Counted from the first letter of the stretch, positions 45,198 to 53,776 are shown. The stretch is 64,000 nucleotides of DNA from an uncultured Aquimarina sp. (GCA_947500505.1 CANMSL010000006.1:1-64000); one strand, 5' to 3'. Made by a program: numbers and translations. Notes: generated by a model not told the origin, from the letters alone.

Positions 45198-45596
45198 ACA
45201 GCATTACTTATAAGACTGGAGCGACTTTACCTGAAAAAATTTAACAAAAGAAATTCCCACTCTAAAAAAGGACAACTGGCTTATAAGTATCAATGCTTGG
45301 TTAGCCACCACGTTCATCAAAATCTTTCGGTAAAGGATTATGCCGAAATTTTAAATGTAACACCTAATCATCTTAATGACACTGTAAAGCGTAGCATCGG
45401 TAAAACGGCGGGAATGCTGATTCAAGAAATGATGTTGCTAGAAGCAAAAGTGCTATTGTGCCATACCGATATCAATATTTCAGAAGTAGCTTACCATTTA
45501 AATTTTGAAGACCCATCTTATTTTGGGCGATTTTTTAAAAAACATACGCAGATAACACCCTTTGAATATAGAAAAGAAAGAAGCCAGTATCCGTAA
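44709..45596 (+). CDS. AraC-family transcriptional regulator
   Basis: 295 residues: N-terminal cupin-like effector domain (YHDIASILKLDEKAVDFKIQKP...YYCLMLLTEGSVRHSSNLESF) and C-terminal AraC HTH pair (LVSHHVHQNLSVKDYAEILNVTPNHLNDTVKRSIGKTAGMLIQ, ISEVAYHLNFEDPSYFGRFFKKHTQITPFEYRK). It immediately precedes the operon 45680-49504, which it probably activates through the direct repeats at 45599-45626. A degenerate copy lies at 38919. Confidence 0.93.
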   Translation: MTSKSLNTTPYHDIASILKLDEKAVDFKIQKPRFENELLHPYRASYYCLMLLTEGSVRHSSNLESFEVKRNTLVFSSPGIINGWAAPTATIDGFSLLFTAAFFKPNTSSSLHLNELPFFDWDAQHFLTITESEINTLSALFDAIEIESKIQGKHRDLILQSYLTALLIRLERLYLKKFNKRNSHSKKGQLAYKYQCLVSHHVHQNLSVKDYAEILNVTPNHLNDTVKRSIGKTAGMLIQEMMLLEAKVLLCHTDINISEVAYHLNFEDPSYFGRFFKKHTQITPFEYRKERSQYP

Positions 45597-45598
45597 AA

Positions 45599-45656
45599 AG
45601 TGCCAGATTTGGTTATAAGAGTGCCATAGTATACCTTGTTTAAGCACCTAACTTTG
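45599..45656 (+). promoter_or_regulatory. promoter of the TauD/flavoprotein operon with AraC-type direct repeats
   Basis: AGTGCCA occurs at 45599-45605 and 45620-45626, exactly 21 bp (two helical turns) apart, the arrangement used by AraC-type activators. CCAGATTTGGTT (45603-45614) overlaps the first and recurs inverted at 38506-38517. The -7 element TAACTTTG is at 45649-45656, 24 bp ahead of the first gene. Confidence 0.55.
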
Positions 45657-45679
45657 AACAAGAATAAAACGTTCAAATT

Positions 45680-46129
45680 ATGAGGTGGATATACATCACA
45701 TTTGCATTATTAGCAGGAGCTGGATTGGCTGTTCAAGCTGGTGCAAACACGCAATTAAGATTAAGTGTGGGCAATCCGCTCAAAGTTTCATTGTTCTCAT
45801 TTATCATAGGAACAATTGTGTTGACAGTATTTGTTTTTTTCAACAATAGAATTCCACTAAACAGTGATTTTTTATCACAAACGTCTTGGTGGCATTGGAC
45901 GGGTGGCATACTCGGTGCCATTTATGTGGTCGCAGTGATAATTCTTGCCCCCAAGATAGGCGTATTTTATCTGTTTGGGCTTCTGGTCGTTGGGCAAATA
46001 CTTTGCTCACTTGTAATAGACCACTTTGGGTGGCTGGGTTTTGAAAGAAGACCTATAAACTTTTCGAAGACGGTTGGCCTATTATGCTTAATCGTTGGTC
46101 TATTTATAATTCAGAACTCAAAAAATTAA
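45680..46129 (+). CDS. DMT-type transporter, DUF606/YdcZ-like
   Basis: 149 residues, about five hydrophobic helices. MRWIYITFALLAGAGLAVQAGANTQLRLSVGNPLKVSLFSFIIGTIVL and the FYLFGLLVVGQILCSLVIDHFGWLG segment match the YdcZ/DUF606 half-size DMT family, read in parts. Inner membrane; substrate unknown. First gene of a five-gene unit (1 bp gap to the next). Confidence 0.85.
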   Translation: MRWIYITFALLAGAGLAVQAGANTQLRLSVGNPLKVSLFSFIIGTIVLTVFVFFNNRIPLNSDFLSQTSWWHWTGGILGAIYVVAVIILAPKIGVFYLFGLLVVGQILCSLVIDHFGWLGFERRPINFSKTVGLLCLIVGLFIIQNSKN

Positions 46130-46130
46130 A

Positions 46131-46928
46131 ATGATGGCATACACGAAATTCAAAATTTCCGAACTTACACCACATCTCGGAGCAATTATAACAGACCTCA
46201 ATCTGGAAACGGCAAACTATGATACTGTTTTGGTTTCTGAACTAAAAGAGGCACTCAAGGAATACCAATTACTCTTAGTCAAAGGCAAAACGTTAGAGCC
46301 AGCACATCAAGTTCGTTTTACTAAAGTTTTCGGTGCCCTTGAAAATTTTCCATTCAGACCCACGCAGCTTCCCAAACATCCTGAAGTCTTTAGACTGTCC
46401 ACAGATGTACAACAAGGCTACATGAACGTTGGGTTTTATTGGCATCAAGATGGGTCTTTCAGGGAAAGGCCGACCGCGGTTTCTGCGTTTCATCTGGTAA
46501 AGATTCCCAGAACTGGTGGCGACACCCTTTTTGCGAATGCTTACGAAGCGTACAAAAAAATACCTGAACATTTAAAACCCATCGCCCGTAAACTAAAGAC
46601 GGTTCACGAGGGAAATATACTGCACGACCTTGTCATAGAGCATCCCATTACGGGTAAAAAAGCCCTGTACCTCAATATGGGATTGGTACGTTCACTGACG
46701 GGCTTTGAAAAAGAAGAGGAAGCTCAGGTAACGGAACTGATAGGCAACTTCCAGGCAATACTAGACCATCCTGAAGTGATGTACCGACATAAATATGCCG
46801 AAGGCGATTTAATGGTATCCGACAATTATTCGGTATTTCATCAAGCCACAAAAACAGACCCAAACCAAGTAAGAACCTTACACAGAACGACTGTTGAAGG
46901 CACCTTGACCTTAAATAGAAAAATATGA
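46131..46928 (+). CDS. TauD/TfdA-family Fe(II)/2-oxoglutarate dioxygenase
   Basis: 265 residues (or 264 from the second ATG at 46134). Facial triad: His105-x-Asp107 in NVGFYWHQDGSF and the distal His near the C-terminus in VRTLHRTTVEG, with the 2OG-binding Arg following. RIPRTGGDTLFANAYEAY-like stretch (KIPRTGGDTLFANAYEAY) is a family hallmark. Such enzymes hydroxylate sulfonates, aromatic ethers, amino acids or phosphonates; the substrate here is not evident. Overlaps the flavoprotein gene by 4 bp. Confidence 0.92.
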   Translation: MMAYTKFKISELTPHLGAIITDLNLETANYDTVLVSELKEALKEYQLLLVKGKTLEPAHQVRFTKVFGALENFPFRPTQLPKHPEVFRLSTDVQQGYMNVGFYWHQDGSFRERPTAVSAFHLVKIPRTGGDTLFANAYEAYKKIPEHLKPIARKLKTVHEGNILHDLVIEHPITGKKALYLNMGLVRSLTGFEKEEEAQVTELIGNFQAILDHPEVMYRHKYAEGDLMVSDNYSVFHQATKTDPNQVRTLHRTTVEGTLTLNRKI

Positions 46929-48196
46929 ATAACAACTTAAGCAATACAAAGATTGTACATCTGTACGGCAAATCAAATTCTGCAAAAGCATATGAAATTC
47001 GGGACTTTCTTAATCGAAGTGTTGTCGCTTTTGAGTGGGTAGAATTGAACACGGTAAAAGATTTAAAAAATGCACCGCATCTTAAAAAAGAGGACGCAGA
47101 ACGCTTACCCATCGTAGAATTACCAGACGGTACCCTATTGTATAAAACAAATGTTGAAAAAGTGGCAACACATTTGGGATGGATTTCAAAACCTAAGCAT
47201 AAGGAGTACGACCTTTCTATTTATGGTGCTGGCCCTGCAGGTTTAAGCGCTGCTGTTTATGCGGCTTCGGAAGGACTTCGTACAGTTTTAATAGAGAAAA
47301 GTGCCATAGGTGGCCAAGCAGGAACGAGTTCGCTTATTGAAAATTATATGGGTTTTCCCAACGGTATTGCAGGGGCAGATTTGGCAGAACGTGCCAGACA
47401 GCAGGCGGTTAAATTTGGAGTCGAAATATTAATGTTAAGAGAAGGTGTCAAGGCACAGTTCAAGAATCAACAAATTCACGTAAATATGGCAAATGGCGAA
47501 GTAATGATTGCCAATGCTAACATCTGTGCTACTGGTGTGGAATATCGTAAATTAGATTTGGATAACGAAGAAAAATATCTCAATAAGGGAATTTATTACG
47601 GTGCAGGTGCGAGTGAAGCTTTCCTCTGTGAAGATAAGCATATATTTATTGTGGGTGGCGGAAACTCGGCAGGACAGGCAGCGATGTATTTTTCAAAATT
47701 TGCCAAAAAAGTGTCCCTTATAGTGCGCAGCGGAAACTTGTCCGAATCCCTGTCCCATTATCTGCTTACAAGAATAAAGGAAAAACCGAATATTGAAGTC
47801 TTATACAATTCTGAAGTATCGGAGCTTGTAGGAGAGAACGAGTTGGAGCGTATACACGTTAAGAGAACTCAAGAAAATACTATTGATGAATACGATACCG
47901 AACGCTTGTTCATCTGTATCGGTGGTATTCCGAATACCGAATGGGCAAAGGATACTGACATCATCCGCGATAAAAGCGGTTATTTAATGACTGGTGCAGA
48001 CCTTTCAAACAAAGGTAAATTTGTGGATTGTTGGAAATTGGAACGCGAACCATTTTTCTTGGAAACCAGCGTGCCAGGCTCATTTGCTGCAGGCGATGTT
48101 CGTCACGGTTCCGTAAAACGAGTAGCCTCATCGGCTGGCGAGGGTGCAATGGCTGTTACTTTCGTTCATAAATATTTAGAAAACTTACACAAATAG
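46925..48196 (+). CDS. thioredoxin-reductase-like flavoprotein without the CxxC motif, with N-terminal glutaredoxin-like domain
   Basis: 423 residues, about 100 more than TrxB. Residues 1-85 (KIVHLYGKSNSAKAYEIRDFLNRSVVAFEWVELN...RLPIVELPDGT) look glutaredoxin/thioredoxin-fold-like but lack a CxxC. FAD motif GAGPAG at 101-106, GGQAGTSSLIENYMGFP, NAD(P)H motif GGGNSAG at 244-250, and GDVRHGSVKRVASSAGEG at the end. Where TrxB has CATCDG this protein reads YYGAGASEA (224-232), so it cannot be a normal thioredoxin reductase. Closest to the group linked to UBP-type zinc fingers in other bacteria, as here. Confidence 0.88.
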   Translation: MNNNLSNTKIVHLYGKSNSAKAYEIRDFLNRSVVAFEWVELNTVKDLKNAPHLKKEDAERLPIVELPDGTLLYKTNVEKVATHLGWISKPKHKEYDLSIYGAGPAGLSAAVYAASEGLRTVLIEKSAIGGQAGTSSLIENYMGFPNGIAGADLAERARQQAVKFGVEILMLREGVKAQFKNQQIHVNMANGEVMIANANICATGVEYRKLDLDNEEKYLNKGIYYGAGASEAFLCEDKHIFIVGGGNSAGQAAMYFSKFAKKVSLIVRSGNLSESLSHYLLTRIKEKPNIEVLYNSEVSELVGENELERIHVKRTQENTIDEYDTERLFICIGGIPNTEWAKDTDIIRDKSGYLMTGADLSNKGKFVDCWKLEREPFFLETSVPGSFAAGDVRHGSVKRVASSAGEGAMAVTFVHKYLENLHK

Positions 48197-48199
48197 ACG

Positions 48200-48484
48200 A
48201 TGGAAGAAATATTATGTAAACATTTAGAATCCTTAGAGCCAAAGGCTTCTAAAAAAGACTATTGTGAGGAATGTGTGAAAACTAATGATAAATGGACGCA
48301 TTTAAGGGTTTGCCAAACTTGTGGTGTGGTACTTTGTTGTGATGCTTCCAAGAATCAACACGCAAGTGCGCACTTCCGCGAAAGCGGTCATCCCGTCGTT
48401 ATCTCGAATATGCCAAAGCCTTGGTCAAAATTTGCTTGGTGCTACGAACACCAACAAAAGAAGAACCTCAAACAATCGCGCTAA
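48200..48484 (+). CDS. UBP-type zinc finger protein
   Basis: 94 residues. Zinc ligand pattern C6-x-H8, C22-x2-C25, C38-x2-C41, C46, H54, H58, H64 and GHPVVIS match the ZnF-UBP fold, which in eukaryotes binds the free C-terminus of ubiquitin. In bacteria it occurs beside or fused to thioredoxin-reductase-like flavoproteins. Three bases after the flavoprotein stop; next gene starts at the base after its own stop. Confidence 0.9.
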   Translation: MEEILCKHLESLEPKASKKDYCEECVKTNDKWTHLRVCQTCGVVLCCDASKNQHASAHFRESGHPVVISNMPKPWSKFAWCYEHQQKKNLKQSR

Positions 48485-49504
48485 ATGTATACAGGAAAAA
48501 ACTTTTCATTAAAAGAGGTATTGATATGGACACGAAGGGACATTTTGAAGTTTCTTGTCATAGCAACAATACCTACTGCTCTTTATGCAATACTGGACTG
48601 GAAATGGATGGTCATCCCGTGGTTGCCAGTTGCTCTGATTGGTACAGCTGTGGCATTCTTAATCGGTTTTAAGAACAATGCTACCTATGACCGTATGTGG
48701 GAAGCCCGAAAAATATGGGGTATGATTGTAAATACCAGCCGCTCTTGGGGCATTATGTCCAAAGACTTTATCTCTGACCTTCATAGTGATGAAAAAGTGG
48801 ATAACGAAACTTTATTTAAAATTCAGACCCAATTAATTTATAGGCACCTTGCGTGGGTTACCTGTTTGCGGTATCAATTAAGAGTGCCTAAAGAATGGGA
48901 AAATTTAGACAAAAATTACAATGCTGAGTATCGAAAAAAATATGTGATACACGAATTTGAAAACTCGCTTGAGGCCGAATTGAAATCCCTTTTGGAACCG
49001 GATGAACTGCGCTACATTCTTTCCAAAAAGAATAGGGCAACGCAAATTATCGCTAACCAATCTAAAGCACTTAAAGAATTACGAAAGCAAGGTCTAACGG
49101 ACGACTTTCGCCATATGGAAATGGAAGCATTATTGTTAGATGTGTACAGTCATCAAGGCAAGTCAGAACGTATTAAAAACTTCCCTTATCCGCGACAGTT
49201 CGCAACGCTGAATCTATTCTTCGTTTGGCTGTTTATTATATTAGTACCCTTTGGATTGTTGAAAGAATTTGATGTACTGGGTGTCAATTTCGTGTGGATG
49301 ACCATCCCCTTTAGCCTACTGGTTTCTTGGGTATTCCATACAATGGAAAAAATAGGCGAAATCACTGAAAATCCCTTTGAGGGAAGTCCCAACGATATCC
49401 CAATGGCTGCATTGAGCAGAACTATAGAAATCGATTTAAGGGATATGCTGGACGAAGAAAATTTGCCGGAACCTATAGCAGCAACAAACCACATCTTAAT
49501 GTAG
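48485..49504 (+). CDS. bestrophin-family anion channel
   Basis: 339 residues. MYTGKNFSLKEVLIWTRRDILKFLVIATIPTALYAILDWKW, PWLPVALIGTAVAFLIGFKNNATYDRMWEARKIWGMIVNTSRSWG and NPFEGSPNDIPMAALSRTIEIDLRDML, read in parts, are typical of the bacterial bestrophin (RFP-TM, UPF0187) family: four membrane helices and a large cytosolic region forming pentameric channels. Bacterial members may conduct anions or cations. Last gene of the AraC-controlled unit. Confidence 0.93.
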   Translation: MYTGKNFSLKEVLIWTRRDILKFLVIATIPTALYAILDWKWMVIPWLPVALIGTAVAFLIGFKNNATYDRMWEARKIWGMIVNTSRSWGIMSKDFISDLHSDEKVDNETLFKIQTQLIYRHLAWVTCLRYQLRVPKEWENLDKNYNAEYRKKYVIHEFENSLEAELKSLLEPDELRYILSKKNRATQIIANQSKALKELRKQGLTDDFRHMEMEALLLDVYSHQGKSERIKNFPYPRQFATLNLFFVWLFIILVPFGLLKEFDVLGVNFVWMTIPFSLLVSWVFHTMEKIGEITENPFEGSPNDIPMAALSRTIEIDLRDMLDEENLPEPIAATNHILM

Positions 49505-49584
49505 GTAGGAACGAGGGTAAAAATCTGTGCTTTTCAGTTTAGCTGTCAGCCATCCTATGACTATGATTTTAAACCGTACAGCTT

Positions 49585-49620
49585 TTAAGATGCATACGCT
49601 ACCGACGTATCTTAAGAAGT
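49585..49620. terminator. hairpin between convergent operons
   Basis: TTAAGAT (49585-49591) pairs with ATCTTAA (49609-49615), extended by two more pairs, between the bestrophin stop and the NmrA-like stop. T-runs are poor; weak terminator at best. Confidence 0.4.
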
Positions 49621-49661
49621 ATAGTGCTAGCTTTCTTGACAGTGGTATCTCTCATTTCATT

Positions 49662-50573
49662 TCATGACCACATCTTAAACAAGGCATCCCTTGCAAAAAG
49701 CGCCTTGTTTTCCTGTAGATAGGCATCCATAATACGCGGTTTTCTATCCAGTAAAGGGGCGAGGGAATGTGTTTGAGGCTCTGGTATGTTCAGGGCCAGT
49801 TCATCGAGTTCTATGATGTGCGTTGCCAGCCATTGCGGTAATTTGGCTCTTTTAGTCAGCATTTTGAAATAGTCGCTTCGGCTTATATTCTTATACGTTA
49901 TGGTTCTTCCGGTAACCTTTGATAAACGCTGTGCCATCTCGTAGTGGCTCAAGGCCTCGGGACCGTCCAGTGCAATAGCGCTGCTCGGCAAAGGTGCATC
50001 CTGAAGCAGTACGTTTACGGCAACATCGACAACGTCCCGGGCATCAATATAGTTGCGCCGGGCATCTTCCATAACACCATAGAAGGTGCCGAATTTGCGT
50101 ATGGTGTGGGTATTTCTCTCCCAGTTCTGCATAAAGGCACGGGGCCGAAGGCAGCAATATTCAAGGGCGGACTCGTCAAGGTGTTCTTCGATCTTGCGGT
50201 GCCAACGCGCCACTTCGACCTGAGCCAAAGGTTCTACAATAGGGGCAGAGAGCTTTACGATACGCTGTATGCCACATTTTTTTGAGGCATCTATAATCCT
50301 GATTTCCGTGGCGACCTGATCGGGGTGCGTGGCAGTAAGCAAAAAGACCACATCGGCGTGTGCGCAGGCGGCCTCGATCTCTTCGGCTACCGCCAAATTA
50401 GCACTTACATAAGTGAGTTTGCAATTATTGTGCGGAGGTACGGGATAGGCCCTATCGGGACTCCGAAGTACGCCGCGCACGTAACAATCTTGCTTTAACA
50501 ATCCCTCTAAAACGGGCTTTCCTACGGTTCCGGTACAGCCAAAGACGACCACCGTTTTTTTATATATATCCAT
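49662..50573 (-). CDS. NmrA-like NAD(P)-binding protein (atypical SDR)
   Basis: 303 residues from the ATG at 50573 (MDIYKKTVVVFGCTGTVGKPVLEGLL); the longer reading upstream overlaps the neighbouring gene and lacks similarity. Rossmann motif GCTGTVGKP near the N-terminus, VFLLTATHPDQV and RIVKLSAPIVEPLAQ follow as in NmrA/HSCARG-type proteins that sense or use NAD(P)H. Third gene of a minus-strand unit (TAATG junction). GC content is visibly higher than in surrounding genes. Confidence 0.85.
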   Translation of the reverse strand: MDIYKKTVVVFGCTGTVGKPVLEGLLKQDCYVRGVLRSPDRAYPVPPHNNCKLTYVSANLAVAEEIEAACAHADVVFLLTATHPDQVATEIRIIDASKKCGIQRIVKLSAPIVEPLAQVEVARWHRKIEEHLDESALEYCCLRPRAFMQNWERNTHTIRKFGTFYGVMEDARRNYIDARDVVDVAVNVLLQDAPLPSSAIALDGPEALSHYEMAQRLSKVTGRTITYKNISRSDYFKMLTKRAKLPQWLATHIIELDELALNIPEPQTHSLAPLLDRKPRIMDAYLQENKALFARDALFKMWS

Positions 50574-50968
50574 TAGGCGATGGTGGTTTTGGTCAAAGGT
50601 TTCATCATCGCAACGATGGCGGCACCCAAGAAGGAAGAAATGAGAATGTTCCAAATGCCCGTTTCCCATTTAAAAATATAGATGACACCTAACGCTAGGA
50701 GCACCATAGTAATGCCCAGAACAAGTGCCATTACAATACGATTTATTATAAAAATCTGCCGCTCTTGAAATTGCCATAACAGGATAAAGCAGATTACGGT
50801 GGCGAATAATGAGGGCATCGCAATGGTCGTATAACTGGCTTTCAATAAATCCGGTTTATCCAAGAAATAAGCTGGTATCGCAGAGGAGAGCAAGGGGAAG
50901 AAATAGGAAGGGAGAGCCGCTTTTAAGAAAGCATTCCCACAGAAACTTTTTTTTGCCTGTGTCATCAT
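50573..50968 (-). CDS. small membrane protein, four predicted helices
   Basis: 131 residues. Hydrophobic stretches at about 17-33, 46-64, 78-98 and 104-122. Not recognised as a named family. Overlaps its neighbours by one base on each side, so it is part of the same operon as the barrel and NmrA-like genes. Confidence 0.7.
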   Translation of the reverse strand: MMTQAKKSFCGNAFLKAALPSYFFPLLSSAIPAYFLDKPDLLKASYTTIAMPSLFATVICFILLWQFQERQIFIINRIVMALVLGITMVLLALGVIYIFKWETGIWNILISSFLGAAIVAMMKPLTKTTIA

Positions 50969-51900
50969 TATAAAGGTTTTAGACTGTTTTGTAAAGACCT
51001 GATAGGGTTGAACTTGATGCCAATACTAAAGAAAGGCTGCGAAAAGGAGGTGTCAAATTCGAAGGATGGGTCGTTATCGTCATCCCGCAGTTCATAATCG
51101 CCCCAGACGGGATAGGTGCCCTTTGCCATTAATCCGAAGGATTTGGTGATCCAGAAATTGTATTCGAGTCCGCCGGAAATGGTCGTAAATACTGCATTTT
51201 CTACCTCCGCGCCAGTCAGGACAGAGCCTGAACCGTTGAGACGAGCAGAAAAATCATTGAGGTCGCCCAGCAATTTGATAGAATGTGAGGGGTGAAAATC
51301 ATATTTCACGTAAGTATTGGGCAAGCCCAGTACAAAAGACCACTTCTCATTCAATCGTGCCTTGATTTGGGATATTGGCGTCAATTGGGTCGTGCCGTTC
51401 AGGGTCATATACCCTACACCTAGACCAATTTGAAAATACCCGCCATTTCTCCGGTAAAACGTGCGTTCCAAGAAAAGGTTTCCGTTGAACTCGACTTCAT
51501 CAAAAGAGAAATCCTCTTCAAAATTAGAAATCGCAAAAGGCGTCAATAAGGTGTTGAGCGACCACTTGTCCGAAAGTTTATAGGTGGCGAACAAGCTATA
51601 GTTGGCGTTATAGAAAGTCTCCAGATTTCGGGTATCGAGTGCAGCGGTTGTGGCATTGTATTCAAATTGATGCCTGTCAAGGCCCAGCGTATTGAACAAA
51701 GACAGTTTGCCTAACCGTAGTGGTGGCAGCCCCACTTTGGTGGTCCATTTTTGATAATCGATGTCATCAGAAATCGCGGTTTCGGGCGTGTAGTGCAGAT
51801 AGAACACATCCCTGTCCAGCACATTGACTTCGCCCGTAACTTGGGCAAACGCGCCGTAATTGAGCAGAGTCATAAAAAGTAATACCAAATATATTTTCAT
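50968..51900 (-). CDS. outer-membrane beta-barrel protein, DUF6268-like
   Basis: 310 residues with signal peptide (..GAFAQ). Repeated amphipathic strands (FQIGLGVGYMTLNG, WSFVLGLPNTYVKYDF, FGLMAKGTYPVWGDYEL, FFSIGIKFNPI). I think it belongs to the DUF6268 barrel family but the name is uncertain. First gene of the minus unit; promoter at 52074-52103. Confidence 0.7.
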   Translation of the reverse strand: MKIYLVLLFMTLLNYGAFAQVTGEVNVLDRDVFYLHYTPETAISDDIDYQKWTTKVGLPPLRLGKLSLFNTLGLDRHQFEYNATTAALDTRNLETFYNANYSLFATYKLSDKWSLNTLLTPFAISNFEEDFSFDEVEFNGNLFLERTFYRRNGGYFQIGLGVGYMTLNGTTQLTPISQIKARLNEKWSFVLGLPNTYVKYDFHPSHSIKLLGDLNDFSARLNGSGSVLTGAEVENAVFTTISGGLEYNFWITKSFGLMAKGTYPVWGDYELRDDDNDPSFEFDTSFSQPFFSIGIKFNPIRSLQNSLKPL

Positions 51901-52339
51901 CGGTTTATTATTTTAAAATTCTATAAAATGAGATGGTCGTTGAATCTTGTCGTGTATCGCGACTTCGCTTTTTGAAGAAATGGAGAGCCTCCCAGGCAGG
52001 GCAAAGTAAAATCGGAATCGCGGTATGCAATGTGTATGACCATCATCATTTAGCTTACTAAATTTCTATGGTACAAAGATGCCCCGATAAAGTGCCGGTC
52101 AAATTACCAAATGGTAACTAATCTGTCTGGATGTATTTTTTTGCCTTAAAAGCCATCCGGAAAGACCACAAAATGGAGTAGGATGGGATGTAGCGCATAG
52201 CTTTTCTCCTTGCTGCTGCAATACTCTAATGAGTGGAGTGCCAGTAATTGCGACGCTTTTGCGAAAGCGTAAGTAGCGTAACTTTCGTCAGGAGATAGAT
52301 GAAGTGTCTGTTTGAATCCTAAGGAAGAAATGCCTGGCT
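51901..52339. other. 439-bp gap with a promoter and an inverted repeat
   Basis: Minus promoter: -33 TTTG (CAAA at 52100-52103) and -7 CATCTTTG (52074-52081) 18 bp apart. The inverted repeat TTACC-AAAT-GGTAA (52104-52117) sits directly upstream and may bind a regulator. CGCTTTTGCGAAAGCG (52254-52269) is a near-palindrome of the GCTTTCGCGAAAGC type. No gene seen. Confidence 0.6.
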
Positions 52340-52900
52340 TTAGATATTCTTTCGGATGCGGCTAAGTGAATTTGGGGTTATGCCCAGATAGGATGCCAGT
52401 TGTTTGAGCGGAACCCGATTGATGGCGTTGGATTTTTTGAGCATTTCGAGGTAGCGGGCTTCCGCATCCATTACCTGAAAAGAAATCAGGCTGTTCACCA
52501 CATCCAGAAAGGCATCCTCCATAATGATTCGGCCAAATTTTTGCCATTCTGGGAACTCGGTGTAAAATTCGTACATCTTCCTCGCCTCGATGCTGAAGAT
52601 TTCCGTCCTGTCGATGCTCAATACCTTTGCTTTGGACTGTTGCCCGGACCGCAGCGATTCCAAATCGGTAAAAAACTTATTTTCAAAAATAAGCCAAGCC
52701 GTAATCTCCTTTTCGGGGGTCTCAATGACGATTCTCGCACCGCCACTGGCGATGAAATAATATTTGGTGACATACTGTCCCATTTTGATAATGGGCCTAT
52801 CCTTATCAAAAGTTTTGTGTTCGAAAGCATCCAAAATAGTGTCTAGGGTCGTCTCGTCGATATTGATTTTTGAATTGATATAGTTTTTAAGAAATTCCAT
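52340..52900 (-). CDS. Crp/Fnr-family transcriptional regulator
   Basis: About 186 residues from MEFLKNYINSKINIDETTL (ATG 52900); two in-frame ATGs up to 12 codons upstream are alternatives. cNMP-binding-like beta-roll (RPIIKMGQYVTKYYFIASGGARIVIETPEKEITAWLIFENKFFTDLESLRSGQ) and a C-terminal HTH (VPLKQLASYLGITPNSLSRIRK). The cyclic-nucleotide phosphate cassette is not conserved, as in most Bacteroidota members. Upstream and in the same direction as the barrel/NmrA operon, its likely target. Confidence 0.87.
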   Translation of the reverse strand: MEFLKNYINSKINIDETTLDTILDAFEHKTFDKDRPIIKMGQYVTKYYFIASGGARIVIETPEKEITAWLIFENKFFTDLESLRSGQQSKAKVLSIDRTEIFSIEARKMYEFYTEFPEWQKFGRIIMEDAFLDVVNSLISFQVMDAEARYLEMLKKSNAINRVPLKQLASYLGITPNSLSRIRKNI

Positions 52901-53061
52901 TGCCATAGCTGTATCACCCATGACGAGCAACATCAAGAGCTTTACATTTGATTAAAGTATTAGTGCGGTCTTATTTTTCCCGCTAACATGCTGAGGTAAA
53001 AATACCATAAAATATAGAACGGAAAATTTGAACAATTGAATTAAGCACAAAATTGTTACGG

Positions 53062-53119
53062 GATTTGACTTGAATTCAACCATCCAGTTCAACCAATAGT
53101 TAATAATTTTGCATCTTTG
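53062..53119 (+). promoter_or_regulatory. tetR promoter region
   Basis: -7 elements TAATTTTG (53104-53111) and GCATCTTTG just after; palindrome TTGAATTCAA at 53070-53079 upstream; AAGGAG (53129-53134) before the ATG at 53138. Confidence 0.45.
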
Positions 53120-53137
53120 TAGTATATTAAGGAGCTT

Positions 53138-53770
53138 ATGAAAACAGAAGTTAAAAAAGCTGGAAAGAAAGATACCGAAACTGAAATACTCAAAGCAGCA
53201 AAAAAAATCTTTATAGCAAAAGGGTATGACGGTGCCCGCATGCAAGAGATTGCAAACGAAGCAAACATTAACAAGGCTATGCTTCACTACTATTTCAGGA
53301 GTAAGGATGCGCTTTTTGGAAAAATTATGGAAGAAGCCGTCCACATCATGGCAGACACCTTAATCCCTTCCTTTACCAATGAAGGAAGTGTTATGGAAAA
53401 ACTTGAGCGCATTGTGACCAATTATATCGATGTTGTAAGTAAAAATCCACACATTCCTTTGTTTGTCTTGAGTGAAATGTCAAGAGGGCAGGCACTGTTT
53501 CAAAATCAATTAAAGTCAAAAATGATGGAGAACGGTACGATGCCAGCATTTTTTCATCAAATTATAGAAGAGCAACAGCAAGGAAAACTAGTTGCTATTC
53601 CACCACAACATCTTATTCTTACCGTAATGTCGTTGATAGCTTTTCCGTTTATTGCTAAGGCAGTATTCATTGAAATGCTCGATATCCCAGAACAAAGCTA
53701 CACCGCTATGATGGAGGAGCGTAAAGCCATTGTCATGGACATTCTTAAAAAGTCTTTTCTGATTAATTAA
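53138..53770 (+). CDS. TetR/AcrR-family repressor
   Basis: 210 residues. N-terminal HTH (TEILKAAKKIFIAKGYDGARMQEIANEANINKAMLHYYFRSKDALFGKIMEEA) and a ligand-binding helical domain. It precedes a YbhFSR-like efflux operon, and two matching palindromes flank the -7 element of that operon, so it is very likely its repressor (compare CecR/YbiH upstream of ybhGFSR in E. coli). Confidence 0.93.
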   Translation: MKTEVKKAGKKDTETEILKAAKKIFIAKGYDGARMQEIANEANINKAMLHYYFRSKDALFGKIMEEAVHIMADTLIPSFTNEGSVMEKLERIVTNYIDVVSKNPHIPLFVLSEMSRGQALFQNQLKSKMMENGTMPAFFHQIIEEQQQGKLVAIPPQHLILTVMSLIAFPFIAKAVFIEMLDIPEQSYTAMMEERKAIVMDILKKSFLIN

Positions 53771-53776
53771 TTGTTA

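Noticed and set aside
46925..48196. Ordinary thioredoxin reductase
   Set aside because: The CxxC redox motif is replaced by YYGAGASEA, and a 95-residue N-terminal domain is added.
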